Positions 33,588-42,403 of a stretch of 64,000 bases of DNA are shown here, one piece after another (the stretch's first letter is position 1; the number at the start of each line of letters is the position of its first letter). Made by a program: the position numbers and the translations under genes. The notes below the pieces were generated by a model. The model did not search any database. It was given only the letters and a program-made list of their open reading frames with translations, and had not been told where the DNA came from. Origin of the DNA: GCA-003244245 sp035606945 (GTDB lineage: Bacteria; Actinomycetota; Actinomycetes; Mycobacteriales; Pseudonocardiaceae); contig DATNDR010000021.1 in assembly GCA_035606945.1 (NCBI GenBank), positions 1 to 64,000 of the forward strand. Direction: 5' to 3'.

Positions 33588-34337
33588 TCAGCGCCAGAAC
33601 AGCAGTTCCCGGAAGCCCTCGGCCGCAGCCGGCGGATCACCGCCGAGCGCGGCGAACACCGCGAAGCCCGCACCGAACAGTGCATTGCCCGCCGCGGGTA
33701 CTCCGAAGATCAGAACCAGCAACAGCAACGGGGCGTACCAGGCGAAGCTGCCGGCCAGCCGGCGGGCTGCTGCGGGCAAGTACGGTTCCACCACGCCGAA
33801 TCCGTCCAGCCCCGGTACCGGCAGGATGTTCAGGACGAACGCGAGCACCTGCACCAGTGCCAGGCAAGACAGGCCCGCCGCTAGACCCTCGGTCGGATCG
33901 CTGACGGCCACTGCCGCGGTGAGTGCGACACCCAGCGCGAGATTGGTCAGCGGACCGGCCAGCGCCACCGCCGACGCGATCGCTCGGGACCGCAGGGCCC
34001 CTTGGTTGATCCACACCGCGCCTCCGGGCAACGGGATGCCGCCCAGCGCGAGCAGCATCAGCGGCAGTGCCAGCGACATCACCGGATCGGTGTAGCGGCG
34101 CAGGTCCAGCGTGAGGTAACCCTTGGCGCGCACCGATAGGTCGCCACCCCGGTAGGCCGTCACCGCGTGCCCGAACTCATGCAGGCACAATGCGAGCGCC
34201 CAGCCGCCCAGGACCAGCAGCACGATACCGGCGGTGCGGGCCATGCCGGTGCCGGCTGCGGCAAGCGCGCCGCCGCACACGGTGGCCAGGAGCAGTAGCA
34301 GGAAAAGTGGGCTGGGAGCCAGGCCGGTGGCACGCAC
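33588..34337 (-). CDS. M50 site-2-protease-like membrane metalloprotease
   Basis: The 249-residue membrane protein has about six helices. CLHEFGHAVTAYRGG supplies the HExxH zinc motif in a helix, and NILPVPGLDGFG gives the third ligand of the N-x2-P-x4-DG type. Members cleave transmembrane or near-membrane segments of substrates. Unlike RseP it has no PDZ domain. The GTG at 34337 is the start. It is divergent from whiB2. Confidence 0.88.
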   Translation of the reverse strand: MRATGLAPSPLFLLLLLATVCGGALAAAGTGMARTAGIVLLVLGGWALALCLHEFGHAVTAYRGGDLSVRAKGYLTLDLRRYTDPVMSLALPLMLLALGGIPLPGGAVWINQGALRSRAIASAVALAGPLTNLALGVALTAAVAVSDPTEGLAAGLSCLALVQVLAFVLNILPVPGLDGFGVVEPYLPAAARRLAGSFAWYAPLLLLVLIFGVPAAGNALFGAGFAVFAALGGDPPAAAEGFRELLFWR

Positions 34338-34405
34338 GGGGCCACTGTCGCGTACCAGGCTGCCGGCCCGGCTGCCGGGTGGGTCAGTTCAAACTAGGTT
34401 GCGCG

Positions 34406-34425
34406 GCGTGTCAATTGCGACACGC
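34406..34425. promoter_or_regulatory. Inverted repeat upstream of whiB2
   Basis: GCGTGTC (34406-34412) and GACACGC (34419-34425) form a dyad with a 6-base spacer AATTGC, in the ~290-base gap between the divergent protease gene and whiB2. It may be an operator for either gene. Confidence 0.35.
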
Positions 34426-34536
34426 TGAGTGCGCAAGCGGAACTGCCGCTACGCCCTTGCATCCCCGATGACAGGGGTGTAATCACAGACTTGTTATTCT
34501 CCGGCCTCAGCCCGGGGGAGGCCTTAGATCGGGGGA

Positions 34537-34584
34537 GACCCAGCTTGGAGAAGACCCAGGTTGGAGAAGCCCAGGTTGAAGGAA
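34537..34584 (+). repeat. 16-bp tandem repeat (3 units) in the whiB2 leader
   Basis: GACCCAGCTTGGAGAA, GACCCAGGTTGGAGAA and GCCCAGGTTGAAGGAA follow each other at 34537, 34553 and 34569. They are 45-90 bases before the whiB2 start and downstream of an AT-rich patch (TTGTTATTCTCC near 34490) that may be the promoter, so they should be in the transcript. Confidence 0.6.
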
Positions 34585-34628
34585 ACGCAGACCGGGGAGG
34601 AACTCTATGGCGAGGAGGGTGGACCGCC

Positions 34629-34928
34629 ATGGATGAGATGGACATCAGCTGGCCCGCGGCTAGGGGGGTCGAGCACCAGATCAACTGGAACCTGCTCACC
34701 GGGCTCGACCAGCCCGACTGGCAGGAGCGGGCGCTGTGTGCCCAAACAGACCCGGAAGCGTTCTTCCCGGAGAAGGGCGGGTCGACGAGGGAGGCGAAAC
34801 GGATTTGTGCTGGCTGCGACGTCCGCGCCGAATGCCTGGAGTACGCCTTGACCTTCGACGAGCGGTTCGGCATCTGGGGCGGGCTGTCGGAGCGGGAGCG
34901 CCGGCGACTCAAACGCGGAGCGGTCTGA
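34629..34928 (+). CDS. whiB2: WhiB2/WhmD iron-sulfur regulator
   Basis: The 99-residue protein has four Cys (ALCAQ, ICAGC and AEC) expected to hold a [4Fe-4S] cluster, the turn FGIWGGLSERERRRLKRG and a basic C terminus. The central part PEAFFPEKGGSTREAKRIC is nearly that of mycobacterial WhmD, needed for septation. WhiB proteins act mainly with the primary sigma factor. ATG 34629 lies about ten bases after GAGGAGGG. The conserved position beside the wall-sugar genes matches Rv3260c. Confidence 0.95.
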   Translation: MDEMDISWPAARGVEHQINWNLLTGLDQPDWQERALCAQTDPEAFFPEKGGSTREAKRICAGCDVRAECLEYALTFDERFGIWGGLSERERRRLKRGAV

Positions 34929-35061
34929 GACAGCCGTATCGCCCCGGATCTGGGGTGCCCGGCATCTGCATCGACCGGTATGTGGGGCGGTCGCTTGAGG
35001 ACGTTAGCGTGTGCCACCCCTCCATCGGGGCGGCAACGGAGTTGGATAGTGAGGAGTCGGT

Positions 35062-37302
35062 GTGTCGCGCAGTGCTGGGACGCCCACCGGTGACGACAGG
35101 GCCCGCTCCGCGCGGGGTTCGCGTACGTCCAGCGCCGTAGCGGCACCCGCATCCGCAGTGACCAGGCCTGCAGTCGAGCAGAGTTCCGCGCCTGGCGTTA
35201 TCGCACCCGATGGTCCAGCACCAGATGATGGCTGCGCATCCGGCCCGCGTGCCCGTCCGCGGCCTTCGCCGCTGCCCAGACATTCCGCTGCCGACCCGCC
35301 GCCGGCTGCTACCGATGGCATCCTCGCGTTGGACGATGTGGGGATCGGCGCTCGGATCCGGCGGTTCCTGCTTGCTCCACCCGCGCTGCTGACCATGGCG
35401 ATGACCGTGCTCGCCGTGTTGGTGAACCGCCACCGCTTAGCCCTGGATCTGGCGGGCGGCCGGCTGCTGCCGATGGAAAGCCTGGGCCAGACCTGGTCGT
35501 CTTACCTGGCTTCGTGGCACCCGGTCGGTGGTGGGAGCGCGGCTCCGCCGCCGGCCGCGCTGGCCGTCGTCGGCATGCTGGGCCTACCGGTGGGATCGCC
35601 CGGCGCCGCAGTGTCGATATTACTTTTGGCGGCAATGCCACTGGCCGGTCTGTCCGCCTACTGGGCCACCCGTGCGGTGCCCGTCAGCCGCAAGCGTCGG
35701 GCGCTGGCCGCGGCTGGATACGCGTTGCTGCCACCGGCCATCGCGGGGCTCGCGCAGGGCCGGCTCGATGTCGTGCTGGCGTACCTGCTGTTACCGCTGG
35801 TGCTGGCCGGTGCCGTCGCGGTGCTGCGCGGCGGGACGGGCCGACGAACCGGGGGCTGGCTGTCCACCGCTGCCGCCACCGCGCTGGGGGTTGCCGTGAT
35901 CGGGGCGTTTGCTCCGTTGCTGCATCTGTTGGTGCTGGCGGTGATGCTGATCGGTTTCGTGGTGTTCGCCGCCCCGCGGGTGAGCACAGTGCGCCGCACA
36001 GTGGGGCTATTCGCGGTGGTATTGCTCCCGCTGGGATTGCTCATGCCGTGGCCGGCGGTGGTGCTCCAACGTCCTACCGTGTTGGTGCACGGGGTGGGCG
36101 CGGTGGTGCCTGAGCAGTTCCCGACCTGGGCTCAGCTGCTTGCCCTGAACCCCGGGGGCTCCGGTGCTGCGCCCTGGGTGGGCGGGGTGGTGGTGATCGC
36201 CGCGGTGATTGCGCTGATCGTGCGACCATCCCGAGCGATGCTGCCCGGTCTGGGATTGGTAGCACTGGGCGCCGCCGCATTGGCACTGCTTGCGCAGTTG
36301 CCGATGCGACCCTTGATCGGTGGTGATTCCCGGCCGGGTTTCACCGGCGGAGCGCTGCTGTTCATCGGCTGCGGACTGCTGTGGATCGTCTTGCTCGCCG
36401 TGGGTACCGCAGAGCCGGCGTGGTGGTCTGCGCTGCGCGCCCGGTGGGGTAAGCCGTTGTCGGCCATGCCGTGGGTGGGTTTGTCGGTGTTGTCCGCCGT
36501 AGCCGTCGTTGCGGGTGCCGGCGGCCCCCTGACCGCCGGGCCGCCTGCCGGGCTGCCGGTGCTCGCCCCCTCGTTGACCGCGGAATTGGCGCGCTCGAAC
36601 ACCTCCGTGCTGGTCGTCGGCGCTGCGGGTGAGCCGGTGCGGTTGACCAGGGCGCGCACCGCGAGATTCGGTGACGATGACATTGCTCCACTGCGCGCCA
36701 CCGGCGCCCGGCTGGAGCGGGTAGCGGCTGCACTGCGGGCGGGTCAGCCGGGCGAGACGTCCGCGGCGATCGCCGACGCGGCCTCCACCGGTGTGCAGTT
36801 CGTGGTACTACCCACCGCCACGCAAGGCGCCCGCGCGCTCGCGGCCGCCGGCGCCTTGGCCCGTTCTGCCCCCCCGACTGCGGACGGCAGGTCGGTGCTG
36901 CGAGTAGTGCGGCCGGTGCCGGGCGCGGAACTGCTGGGGCCCGCGCTGGCCGCGCAGGCGCGCACCGGGGCCGCGCCGCCCATCGAGCCAGGGGTCAGCG
37001 GTGTACTGGCGCCCGCCCAGCCGCCGCGGGTGGCGGTCCGCGTCGCCTCCGGCGCGGAGGGACGGCTGTTGGTGGTCGCGGCCAATGATGAGCCGGGCTG
37101 GCAGGCCAGTGTGGACGGCCATCCCATATCGGTGGTGCGCGGATGGGGTCACCAGGTGGCGATCCCCGTCCAAGGCAGCTCGGCCGAGGTTCGGGTGACC
37201 CGCTCGGACGTGAGCCGCACTGCGCTGCTGTTGATCGAGGCCGCGCTACTGCTGCTCGTCGCGGGCACCGCGCTGCCGTCGCGGCGCCGCCCGAACCGCT
37301 AG
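35062..37302 (+). CDS. Large multi-pass membrane protein (C-terminal half of GT2-linked type)
   Basis: The 746-residue protein has a disordered Pro/Ala-rich N terminus (~100 residues), about ten to twelve hydrophobic helices (residues ~105-500), a large outer domain with VVLPTATQGARAL and LLVVAANDEPGWQASVDG, and a last helix (LLLIEAALLLLVAGTAL). In other actinobacteria the gene beside whiB2 codes a longer protein with a GT2 domain before a similar membrane part. No GT2 motif is seen here, so this is either a shorter version or a split relative. GTG 35062 has GAGGAG upstream and lies inside a GGTGTGTCGCGC sequence matching the 22-bp repeat core. Confidence 0.8.
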   Translation: MSRSAGTPTGDDRARSARGSRTSSAVAAPASAVTRPAVEQSSAPGVIAPDGPAPDDGCASGPRARPRPSPLPRHSAADPPPAATDGILALDDVGIGARIRRFLLAPPALLTMAMTVLAVLVNRHRLALDLAGGRLLPMESLGQTWSSYLASWHPVGGGSAAPPPAALAVVGMLGLPVGSPGAAVSILLLAAMPLAGLSAYWATRAVPVSRKRRALAAAGYALLPPAIAGLAQGRLDVVLAYLLLPLVLAGAVAVLRGGTGRRTGGWLSTAAATALGVAVIGAFAPLLHLLVLAVMLIGFVVFAAPRVSTVRRTVGLFAVVLLPLGLLMPWPAVVLQRPTVLVHGVGAVVPEQFPTWAQLLALNPGGSGAAPWVGGVVVIAAVIALIVRPSRAMLPGLGLVALGAAALALLAQLPMRPLIGGDSRPGFTGGALLFIGCGLLWIVLLAVGTAEPAWWSALRARWGKPLSAMPWVGLSVLSAVAVVAGAGGPLTAGPPAGLPVLAPSLTAELARSNTSVLVVGAAGEPVRLTRARTARFGDDDIAPLRATGARLERVAAALRAGQPGETSAAIADAASTGVQFVVLPTATQGARALAAAGALARSAPPTADGRSVLRVVRPVPGAELLGPALAAQARTGAAPPIEPGVSGVLAPAQPPRVAVRVASGAEGRLLVVAANDEPGWQASVDGHPISVVRGWGHQVAIPVQGSSAEVRVTRSDVSRTALLLIEAALLLLVAGTALPSRRRPNR

Positions 37303-37310
37303 CCGGTGGC

Positions 37311-37796
37311 TCAGCCCGGTTCGGCGGGACCGTCGATGATGTCCGGATCCAGACCGAGATAGTTCGCCACCTGCTCGACCAGCACCTCGTGAACCAGCTC
37401 GGACAGGTCACCACCATCGTGGGCGCGATTTTCCAGCGGCCGCCGGTAGAGCACGATCCGCGCCCGGGTAGGAAGGCCGGCGCGATCCACCCCGGCCGGA
37501 ACCAGGCGCGCGAGCGGGATCTTTCCGTCCTCCACGATGTCGGCGCCCCAGGTGACTGTGGTCGGATCGCAGTCAGTCACTTCGGGTACCTCGTCGACGG
37601 CGACGTCCAGCCGGTCGAGCTCGGCGTGCCAGCGTTCGTCGATCGGTTCGAGAGCCTCCAGCACTATCGCATCGAAGCGTTCCGCCCGGCTGCGGGCTGC
37701 GGGCAGCGTGGGCGGGTACAGCAGCCCCCGGACGCCACGGCCGCGCCGATCCCGGCGCCTGCGCCGGCGCGAGCGGGTTGATCGGGTCGCCGTCAT
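37311..37796 (-). CDS. Metallopeptidase-family (minimal zincin-like) protein, Rv3259-like
   Basis: The 161-residue protein matches M. tuberculosis Rv3259: SRAERFDAIVLEALEPIDERW (core given: RFDAIVLEALEPI), DVAVDEVPEV, KIPLARLVPAGVDR and RARIVLYRRPLE, then ELVHEVLVEQVANYLGLDPD. The last segment is where related zincins have HExxH; here it reads HEVLVEQ, so zinc binding may be lost. Ten bases separate it from the convergent membrane-protein gene. Function unknown. Confidence 0.82.
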   Translation of the reverse strand: MTATRSTRSRRRRRRDRRGRGVRGLLYPPTLPAARSRAERFDAIVLEALEPIDERWHAELDRLDVAVDEVPEVTDCDPTTVTWGADIVEDGKIPLARLVPAGVDRAGLPTRARIVLYRRPLENRAHDGGDLSELVHEVLVEQVANYLGLDPDIIDGPAEPG

Positions 37797-37912
37797 CCAT
37801 CGAGACTACGCCGGACCAGCAGGGCCGCCGAGCAAGCTGTGAAACCCACGGACCTGGGTGCGCCGCGCGCCTGCCGCACCGGGCAGCAGGCGCGCACTAC
37901 CCTCTGCAGGCC

Positions 37913-38245
37913 GTGCGCAGCGCGCGGCGGTGTTCGAAAACCGGGTGCCTCAACCCGGCAGTTGCCACGCTCACCTTCGTCTATGCCGACTCGACCGCAG
38001 TGGTCGGCCCGCTGGCCACCTACAGTGAGCCCCATTCCTACGATCTGTGCGAGCGGCACGCGTTACGGCTCACCGCTCCGCGAGGCTGGGACGTCGTCCG
38101 TCATGACGGTGAATTCGGCGAGCCAGAACCCTCAGAAGACGATCTGACCGCGCTGGCCGAGGCCGTTCGCGAGGCCGGTCGCCCCAACCGCCCCCCAGAC
38201 CCTCCAGCCAGTCCCCGCCGTCCCCACCTCCGATTGCTTCACTAA
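37913..38245 (+). CDS. DUF3499 family protein (Rv3258c-like)
   Basis: The 110-residue protein has CSKTGCLNPA near the N terminus and SYDLCERHALRL, giving a likely Cys/His zinc site. Beta-strand ATLTFVYADSTAVVGPLA lies between. The tail is Pro/Arg-rich. GTG 37913 is inferred from family starts (VRSARRCS). Conserved in position before the phosphomannomutase gene in actinobacteria; role unknown. Confidence 0.87.
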   Translation: MRSARRCSKTGCLNPAVATLTFVYADSTAVVGPLATYSEPHSYDLCERHALRLTAPRGWDVVRHDGEFGEPEPSEDDLTALAEAVREAGRPNRPPDPPASPRRPHLRLLH

Positions 38246-38293
38246 CCCGCGGCCCCGACGCAGATAGGCTCGGGGCTGGACGAAGGGAGCGCG

Positions 38294-39688
38294 GTGGCGG
38301 ATCTGTCAGCGATAGTCAAGGCCTATGACATCCGGGGCATCGTCGGGGAGCAGCTCGACTCGGAGATAGTGCGCGACATCGGGGCCGCGTTCGCCGACTT
38401 CGTGACGTCGGCGGACGAGCGGGTGGACGAGTCGACCGGAGATGGGGCACTTCCTGGGGCGGTCGTCGTCGGGCACGACATGCGGGACTCTTCGCCCGGC
38501 CTGGCCGCTGCCTTCTCGCACGGCGTCACCAGCCGCGGCCTCGACGTCACGTCGATCGGGCTGGCCAGCACCGACATGCTCTACTTCGCCTCCGGATGCC
38601 TGGGCTTGCCGGGCGCGATGTTCACGGCAAGCCACAACCCGGCCCGGTACAACGGGATCAAGCTGTGCCGGGCCGGTGCCGCGCCGGTCGGTCAGGACAG
38701 TGGTCTGCGGGAGATCCAGGCCGCAGTCGAGCGCGGTATCCGACCGGGTCCGGGCGGCGGTGAGGTGGTCGAGCGCGACATGCTCGCCGACTATGCGCGC
38801 TACCTCCGTTCACTGGTGGACCTGTCCGGGATCCGGCGGTTGCGAGTGGTAGTGGACGCCGGCAACGGGATGGGCGGGTACACCGTGCCCGCGGTAGTCG
38901 AGGGGCTGCCCCTAGAGATCATCCCGCTCTACTTCGAGCTGGACGGCAACTTCCCCCATCACGAGGCCAACCCGCTGGATCCGGCGAACCTGGTGGATGT
39001 GCAGGCGGCCGTGCGAGAGCACGGCGCCGATCTCGGCCTGGCCTTCGACGGCGATGCGGATCGCTGCTTCGTCATCGACGAGCGCGGTGAGCCGGTGAGC
39101 CCCAGCGCCATCACCGCCCTGGTGGCCACCCGGGAGCTGGCCATCGAGCCAGGTGCAGCGGTGATCTACAACTTGATCATTTCGCAGTCGGTGCCGGAAA
39201 TCGTGAACGAGCACGGTGGGCGGCCGGTGCGCACCCGGGTCGGCCACTCGTTCATCAAGCAGCGAATGGCTGAAACGGGCGCGATCTTCGGCGGTGAGCA
39301 TTCCGCCCATTACTATTTCCGTGACTTCTGGCGCGCGGATTCCGGGATGCTCGCCGGGTTGCACGTGCTCGCCGCGCTGGGACAACAGCAGCGCCCGGCC
39401 TCGGCGCTGATGGCGGAATTCAGCCGTTACGCCTCCTCCGGTGAGATCAACTCCACCGTCGACGACCAGCGCGGCCGGATGGCCGCCGTGCAGGCGCACT
39501 TCGCCGCGCAGCAGGGCGTCGAACTCGACGAACTCGACGGCCTCACCGTACGGTGCCCCGACGGTTCGTGGTTCAACCTGCGCCCGTCGAATACCGAGCC
39601 GCTGCTTCGCTTGAACGTCGAAGCCCGCGACGCCACCGCGGTCGAGGCGCTGCGCGACGAGGTGTTGGCTCTGGTGCGCGGTAACTGA
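38294..39688 (+). CDS. Phosphomannomutase / phosphoglucomutase
   Basis: The 464-residue alpha-D-phosphohexomutase interconverts mannose-6-P and mannose-1-P. Motifs in order: VKAYDIRGIVGEQL, the active-site phosphoserine loop TASHNPARYNGIK, metal loop FDGDADRCFVID, GGEHSAHYYF and the phosphate-binding RPSNTEP. GTG 38294 has GAAGGGAG upstream. It acts between ManA (41134) and the guanylyltransferase (23754). The M. tuberculosis equivalent is Rv3257c. Confidence 0.95.
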   Translation: MADLSAIVKAYDIRGIVGEQLDSEIVRDIGAAFADFVTSADERVDESTGDGALPGAVVVGHDMRDSSPGLAAAFSHGVTSRGLDVTSIGLASTDMLYFASGCLGLPGAMFTASHNPARYNGIKLCRAGAAPVGQDSGLREIQAAVERGIRPGPGGGEVVERDMLADYARYLRSLVDLSGIRRLRVVVDAGNGMGGYTVPAVVEGLPLEIIPLYFELDGNFPHHEANPLDPANLVDVQAAVREHGADLGLAFDGDADRCFVIDERGEPVSPSAITALVATRELAIEPGAAVIYNLIISQSVPEIVNEHGGRPVRTRVGHSFIKQRMAETGAIFGGEHSAHYYFRDFWRADSGMLAGLHVLAALGQQQRPASALMAEFSRYASSGEINSTVDDQRGRMAAVQAHFAAQQGVELDELDGLTVRCPDGSWFNLRPSNTEPLLRLNVEARDATAVEALRDEVLALVRGN

Positions 39689-39701
39689 GGAGGATCTGGC
39701 G

Positions 39702-39953
39702 ATGGTGGTGAGCTTGGACCCCCAGCTCATGGAGATCTTGGCGTGCCCGTGCCCACAGCACGGCAAGTTACACAGTGGCACCGCGGCTGATCCAGACGCG
39801 GACGCCCTGACGTGCACGGCGTGCGGGCGCAGCTTCCCGGTGACCGGCGGAATACCGATACTGCTGCTGACGGAGGCGCTGCCGGGCACTGGCCCGGACG
39901 CCGACCAGGTAGCGGGCGGCCGAGAACGCGGCAACGAGCAGGGTCGCGGGTGA
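39702..39953 (+). CDS. Trm112-like zinc-ribbon protein
   Basis: The 83-residue protein begins LDPQLMEILACPCPQHGKL and has LTCTACGRSFPVTGGIPILL, i.e. two Cys pairs for a zinc ribbon and the usual closing strand. In other organisms Trm112 activates methyltransferases; bacterial members near wall-sugar genes have no proven role. ATG 39702 has GAGGAGG-like sequence upstream. The stop overlaps the start of the SIS gene (TGATG). Confidence 0.88.
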   Translation: MVVSLDPQLMEILACPCPQHGKLHSGTAADPDADALTCTACGRSFPVTGGIPILLLTEALPGTGPDADQVAGGRERGNEQGRG

Positions 39954-41104
39954 TGTCACCCGGCACGGGAATGGACTTCGACGACGACTTGCTTGACGAT
40001 CCCCGGCGTCTTGAGGCGACCGACTCCGGTGGACTGCTCCGCGCTGCAGCGACGGCGGGCGCCCAGGTGCGCTCCACGACTGCCGCGGCCGAGGAGGCCG
40101 GGCTACCGCAGCTGAGCGGGCAACAGCCGCGCGCGCTGGTGCTGCTGACCCGGCCCGGTGCCGCACCGGCCGCCGCGCCGCTGCTGCTGGCGCTGCTCGG
40201 GCCGTCCTGCCCGGTGCCGGTCGTGATGACGCGGTCGGTGCCGATGTGGGTCGGCGCGCTGGACATCGTGCTGGCCAACACCACCGACCCCGGCGACCGG
40301 GAGCTGGCCGAAGGCATCGACCGGGCGGTCCGCCGGGGAGCCCAGGTGGTGCTCACCGCGCCTGCCGACGGGCCGGTTGCGGCCGCGGCCGCAGGCCGGG
40401 CGGTGCTGCTCGTGCCGAGGATCGAGGTGCCACCCGGGTTGACCTTGCCGCGTGCCCTGGCCGCCGGCCTGCTGCTGCTGGACACCCTCTCGCTGCTGGA
40501 AACCGACACCGAGATACTGGCTGGCGAGCTTGATCGGGAAGCCGAGCGGGACTACGTCGCTCACGAATCGCTGGTCAATCCGGCCAAGGCACTGGCGTTG
40601 CGGCTGCGGGGTCGAACGCCCTTGCTGTGGGGCACCGATCCAGTGGCCACCGTGGTGGCCGGGCACTGCGCCGGTGCCCTCGCGGCTCACGCGGGCGTGG
40701 TGGCGCACGCCGCGGGATTCGGCGAGGCGGCAGCACTGCCGGTGCTGCGCCAGGAGGCGAACCGCGCCGGTGGTGACGACGACGTATTTCATGATCCATA
40801 CGAAGATCATTTCGGGGACCAGTCGGGCCGGATGCCGGCGATGCGGCCGGTGCTACTGGGCGTGCCCGCCGACCCCCGCTACGAGCCCGAGCGCGCCGCG
40901 GCGGTGGAGGCGTTGCCCGCCGCCGACCTGGTGACCGCTGACGAGGAGCTGATGGTGCGGCATGACGACCCGGGTGCTGCCGCCTGTGCCGCCGCGGTGC
41001 TGGCCCTACGGTTCGACTTCGCCGCGCTCTACCTCGGGCTTGGTCGTGGCGTCCTGGGTGGGCCGGGCTGGATCGGCACGACCGGTGGCTCGGCCCTCGG
41101 ATGA
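39953..41104 (+). CDS. SIS-domain sugar isomerase-like protein (Rv3256c-like)
   Basis: The 383-residue protein is related to phosphoglucose/phosphomannose isomerases with two SIS halves. Visible segments are MDFDDDLLDDP, ALDIVLANTTDPGDREL, ALAAGLLLLDTL, LLWGTDPVATVVAGHCAGALAAHAG (core GTDPVATVVAG) and a glutamate-rich YEDHFGDQ. Catalytic residues are not clearly conserved, so it may be regulatory. It is fixed between the mutase and manA genes in actinobacteria, which suggests mannose metabolism. Confidence 0.85.
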   Translation: MSPGTGMDFDDDLLDDPRRLEATDSGGLLRAAATAGAQVRSTTAAAEEAGLPQLSGQQPRALVLLTRPGAAPAAAPLLLALLGPSCPVPVVMTRSVPMWVGALDIVLANTTDPGDRELAEGIDRAVRRGAQVVLTAPADGPVAAAAAGRAVLLVPRIEVPPGLTLPRALAAGLLLLDTLSLLETDTEILAGELDREAERDYVAHESLVNPAKALALRLRGRTPLLWGTDPVATVVAGHCAGALAAHAGVVAHAAGFGEAAALPVLRQEANRAGGDDDVFHDPYEDHFGDQSGRMPAMRPVLLGVPADPRYEPERAAAVEALPAADLVTADEELMVRHDDPGAAACAAAVLALRFDFAALYLGLGRGVLGGPGWIGTTGGSALG

Positions 41105-41133
41105 GCGACTAGCGGGTCTTGAAGGGAGCGGTT

Positions 41134-42390
41134 GTGGAGCTGTTGCGCAACGCGGTTCGGCCTTATGCCTGGGGTTCGCGGACTGCGATCGCGGAGCTGC
41201 TCGGTGGCCCGGTTCCCGCCCCGCACCCGCAGGCTGAGCTGTGGCTCGGTGCGCATCCGGCGGACTCGTCGGTGCTGCTGCATGCCGATGGCGGCCAGAC
41301 TGCCCTGGTGGAAGCACTGCGCACCGACCCCGGTCGCCATCTCGGGACTTGTTGCGCGGCACGTTGGGGCAGCCGGTTGCCGTTCCTGCTCAAAGTGCTC
41401 GCGGCTGAAGAGCCGTTGAGCCTGCAGGCCCACCCGTCCGCCGAGCAGGCTGCCGACGGGTTTGCTCGCGAAGAGGCGATGGGCATCCCGCGAGACGCTC
41501 CGGAGCGTAACTACACCGACGCGAGCCACAAGCCCGAGCTGATCTGCGCACTCACCGAGCTGCACGCACTGGCCGGTTTCCGGGAGCCGCGGCGCACCGT
41601 CGACCTGCTCGCCGTGCTGGGCGTGCCGTCGCTGGAGCCGTACCGGGCGATGCTCGCGGCCGAACCGAATGCCGACGGGTTGCGCACGGTGTTCACCACC
41701 TGGATCACGATGCCGGAGCCGGCCGTCAAGGCGCTGCTGCCCCAGATCCTGGATGCCTGCGTGGCGCTGCTGCGCCGCGACGGCGTGCGCGGCGGCAATT
41801 TCCGCAGTGAGTGCCGGGTGGTGCTGGAACTGGCCGAGGCGTACCCGGGCGACGTGGGAGCGCTCGCGGCCCTGCTGCTCAATCATGTCGTGCTGGCGTC
41901 GGGCGAGGCGTTGTACCTGCCGGCCGGGAACCTGCATTCCTACCTGCGGGGCACTGCTGTGGAGATCAGTGCGAACTCGGACAACGTCCTGCGCGGCGGC
42001 CTGACCGCCAAGCACATCGACGTGCCCGAGCTGCTGCGGGTGCTGGACTTCTCCTACGGCGAGCTGGACGTGCAACGCGGCCAGCGGGTCGGGCCGCACG
42101 AGACCGCCTACCTCAGCCCGGCCGAGGAGTTCCAGCTCACCCGGCTGGACTGGGCGCGCGGGGAGTCGGATCCGATCTGCTTGCACAGCCCGTGCCCCCA
42201 GATTCTGCTGTGCACCCACGGTTCGGTCCAGCTGTGGTCGCCGGCAGGCGGTTGCGTCACGCTCGAGCGCGGCAGGTCGGTGTGGTTGGCCGCCGCCGAT
42301 CCTGACGTCACAGTGTGCCCTGGACCGGATCGGGTGCAGCTGTTCCGGGCGCTGCCCGGGGCGCAGGGATGCGCGCAGGACCGGTACTGA
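41134..42390 (+). CDS. manA: Mannose-6-phosphate isomerase, class I
   Basis: The 418-residue cupin-type enzyme converts fructose-6-P to mannose-6-P. Marks: NAVRPYAWGSRTAI, AELWLGAHPADSS, zinc ligands in LSLQAHPS and DASHKPELICAL, ALYLPAGNLHSYL and NSDNVLRGGLTAKHIDV. GTG 41134 has AGGGAG six bases upstream and is preferred to TTG 41119. The end is 13 bases before the CDF gene. It starts GDP-mannose synthesis. Confidence 0.95.
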   Translation: MELLRNAVRPYAWGSRTAIAELLGGPVPAPHPQAELWLGAHPADSSVLLHADGGQTALVEALRTDPGRHLGTCCAARWGSRLPFLLKVLAAEEPLSLQAHPSAEQAADGFAREEAMGIPRDAPERNYTDASHKPELICALTELHALAGFREPRRTVDLLAVLGVPSLEPYRAMLAAEPNADGLRTVFTTWITMPEPAVKALLPQILDACVALLRRDGVRGGNFRSECRVVLELAEAYPGDVGALAALLLNHVVLASGEALYLPAGNLHSYLRGTAVEISANSDNVLRGGLTAKHIDVPELLRVLDFSYGELDVQRGQRVGPHETAYLSPAEEFQLTRLDWARGESDPICLHSPCPQILLCTHGSVQLWSPAGGCVTLERGRSVWLAAADPDVTVCPGPDRVQLFRALPGAQGCAQDRY

Positions 42391-42403
42391 GGAGGCGTCA
42401 GGG

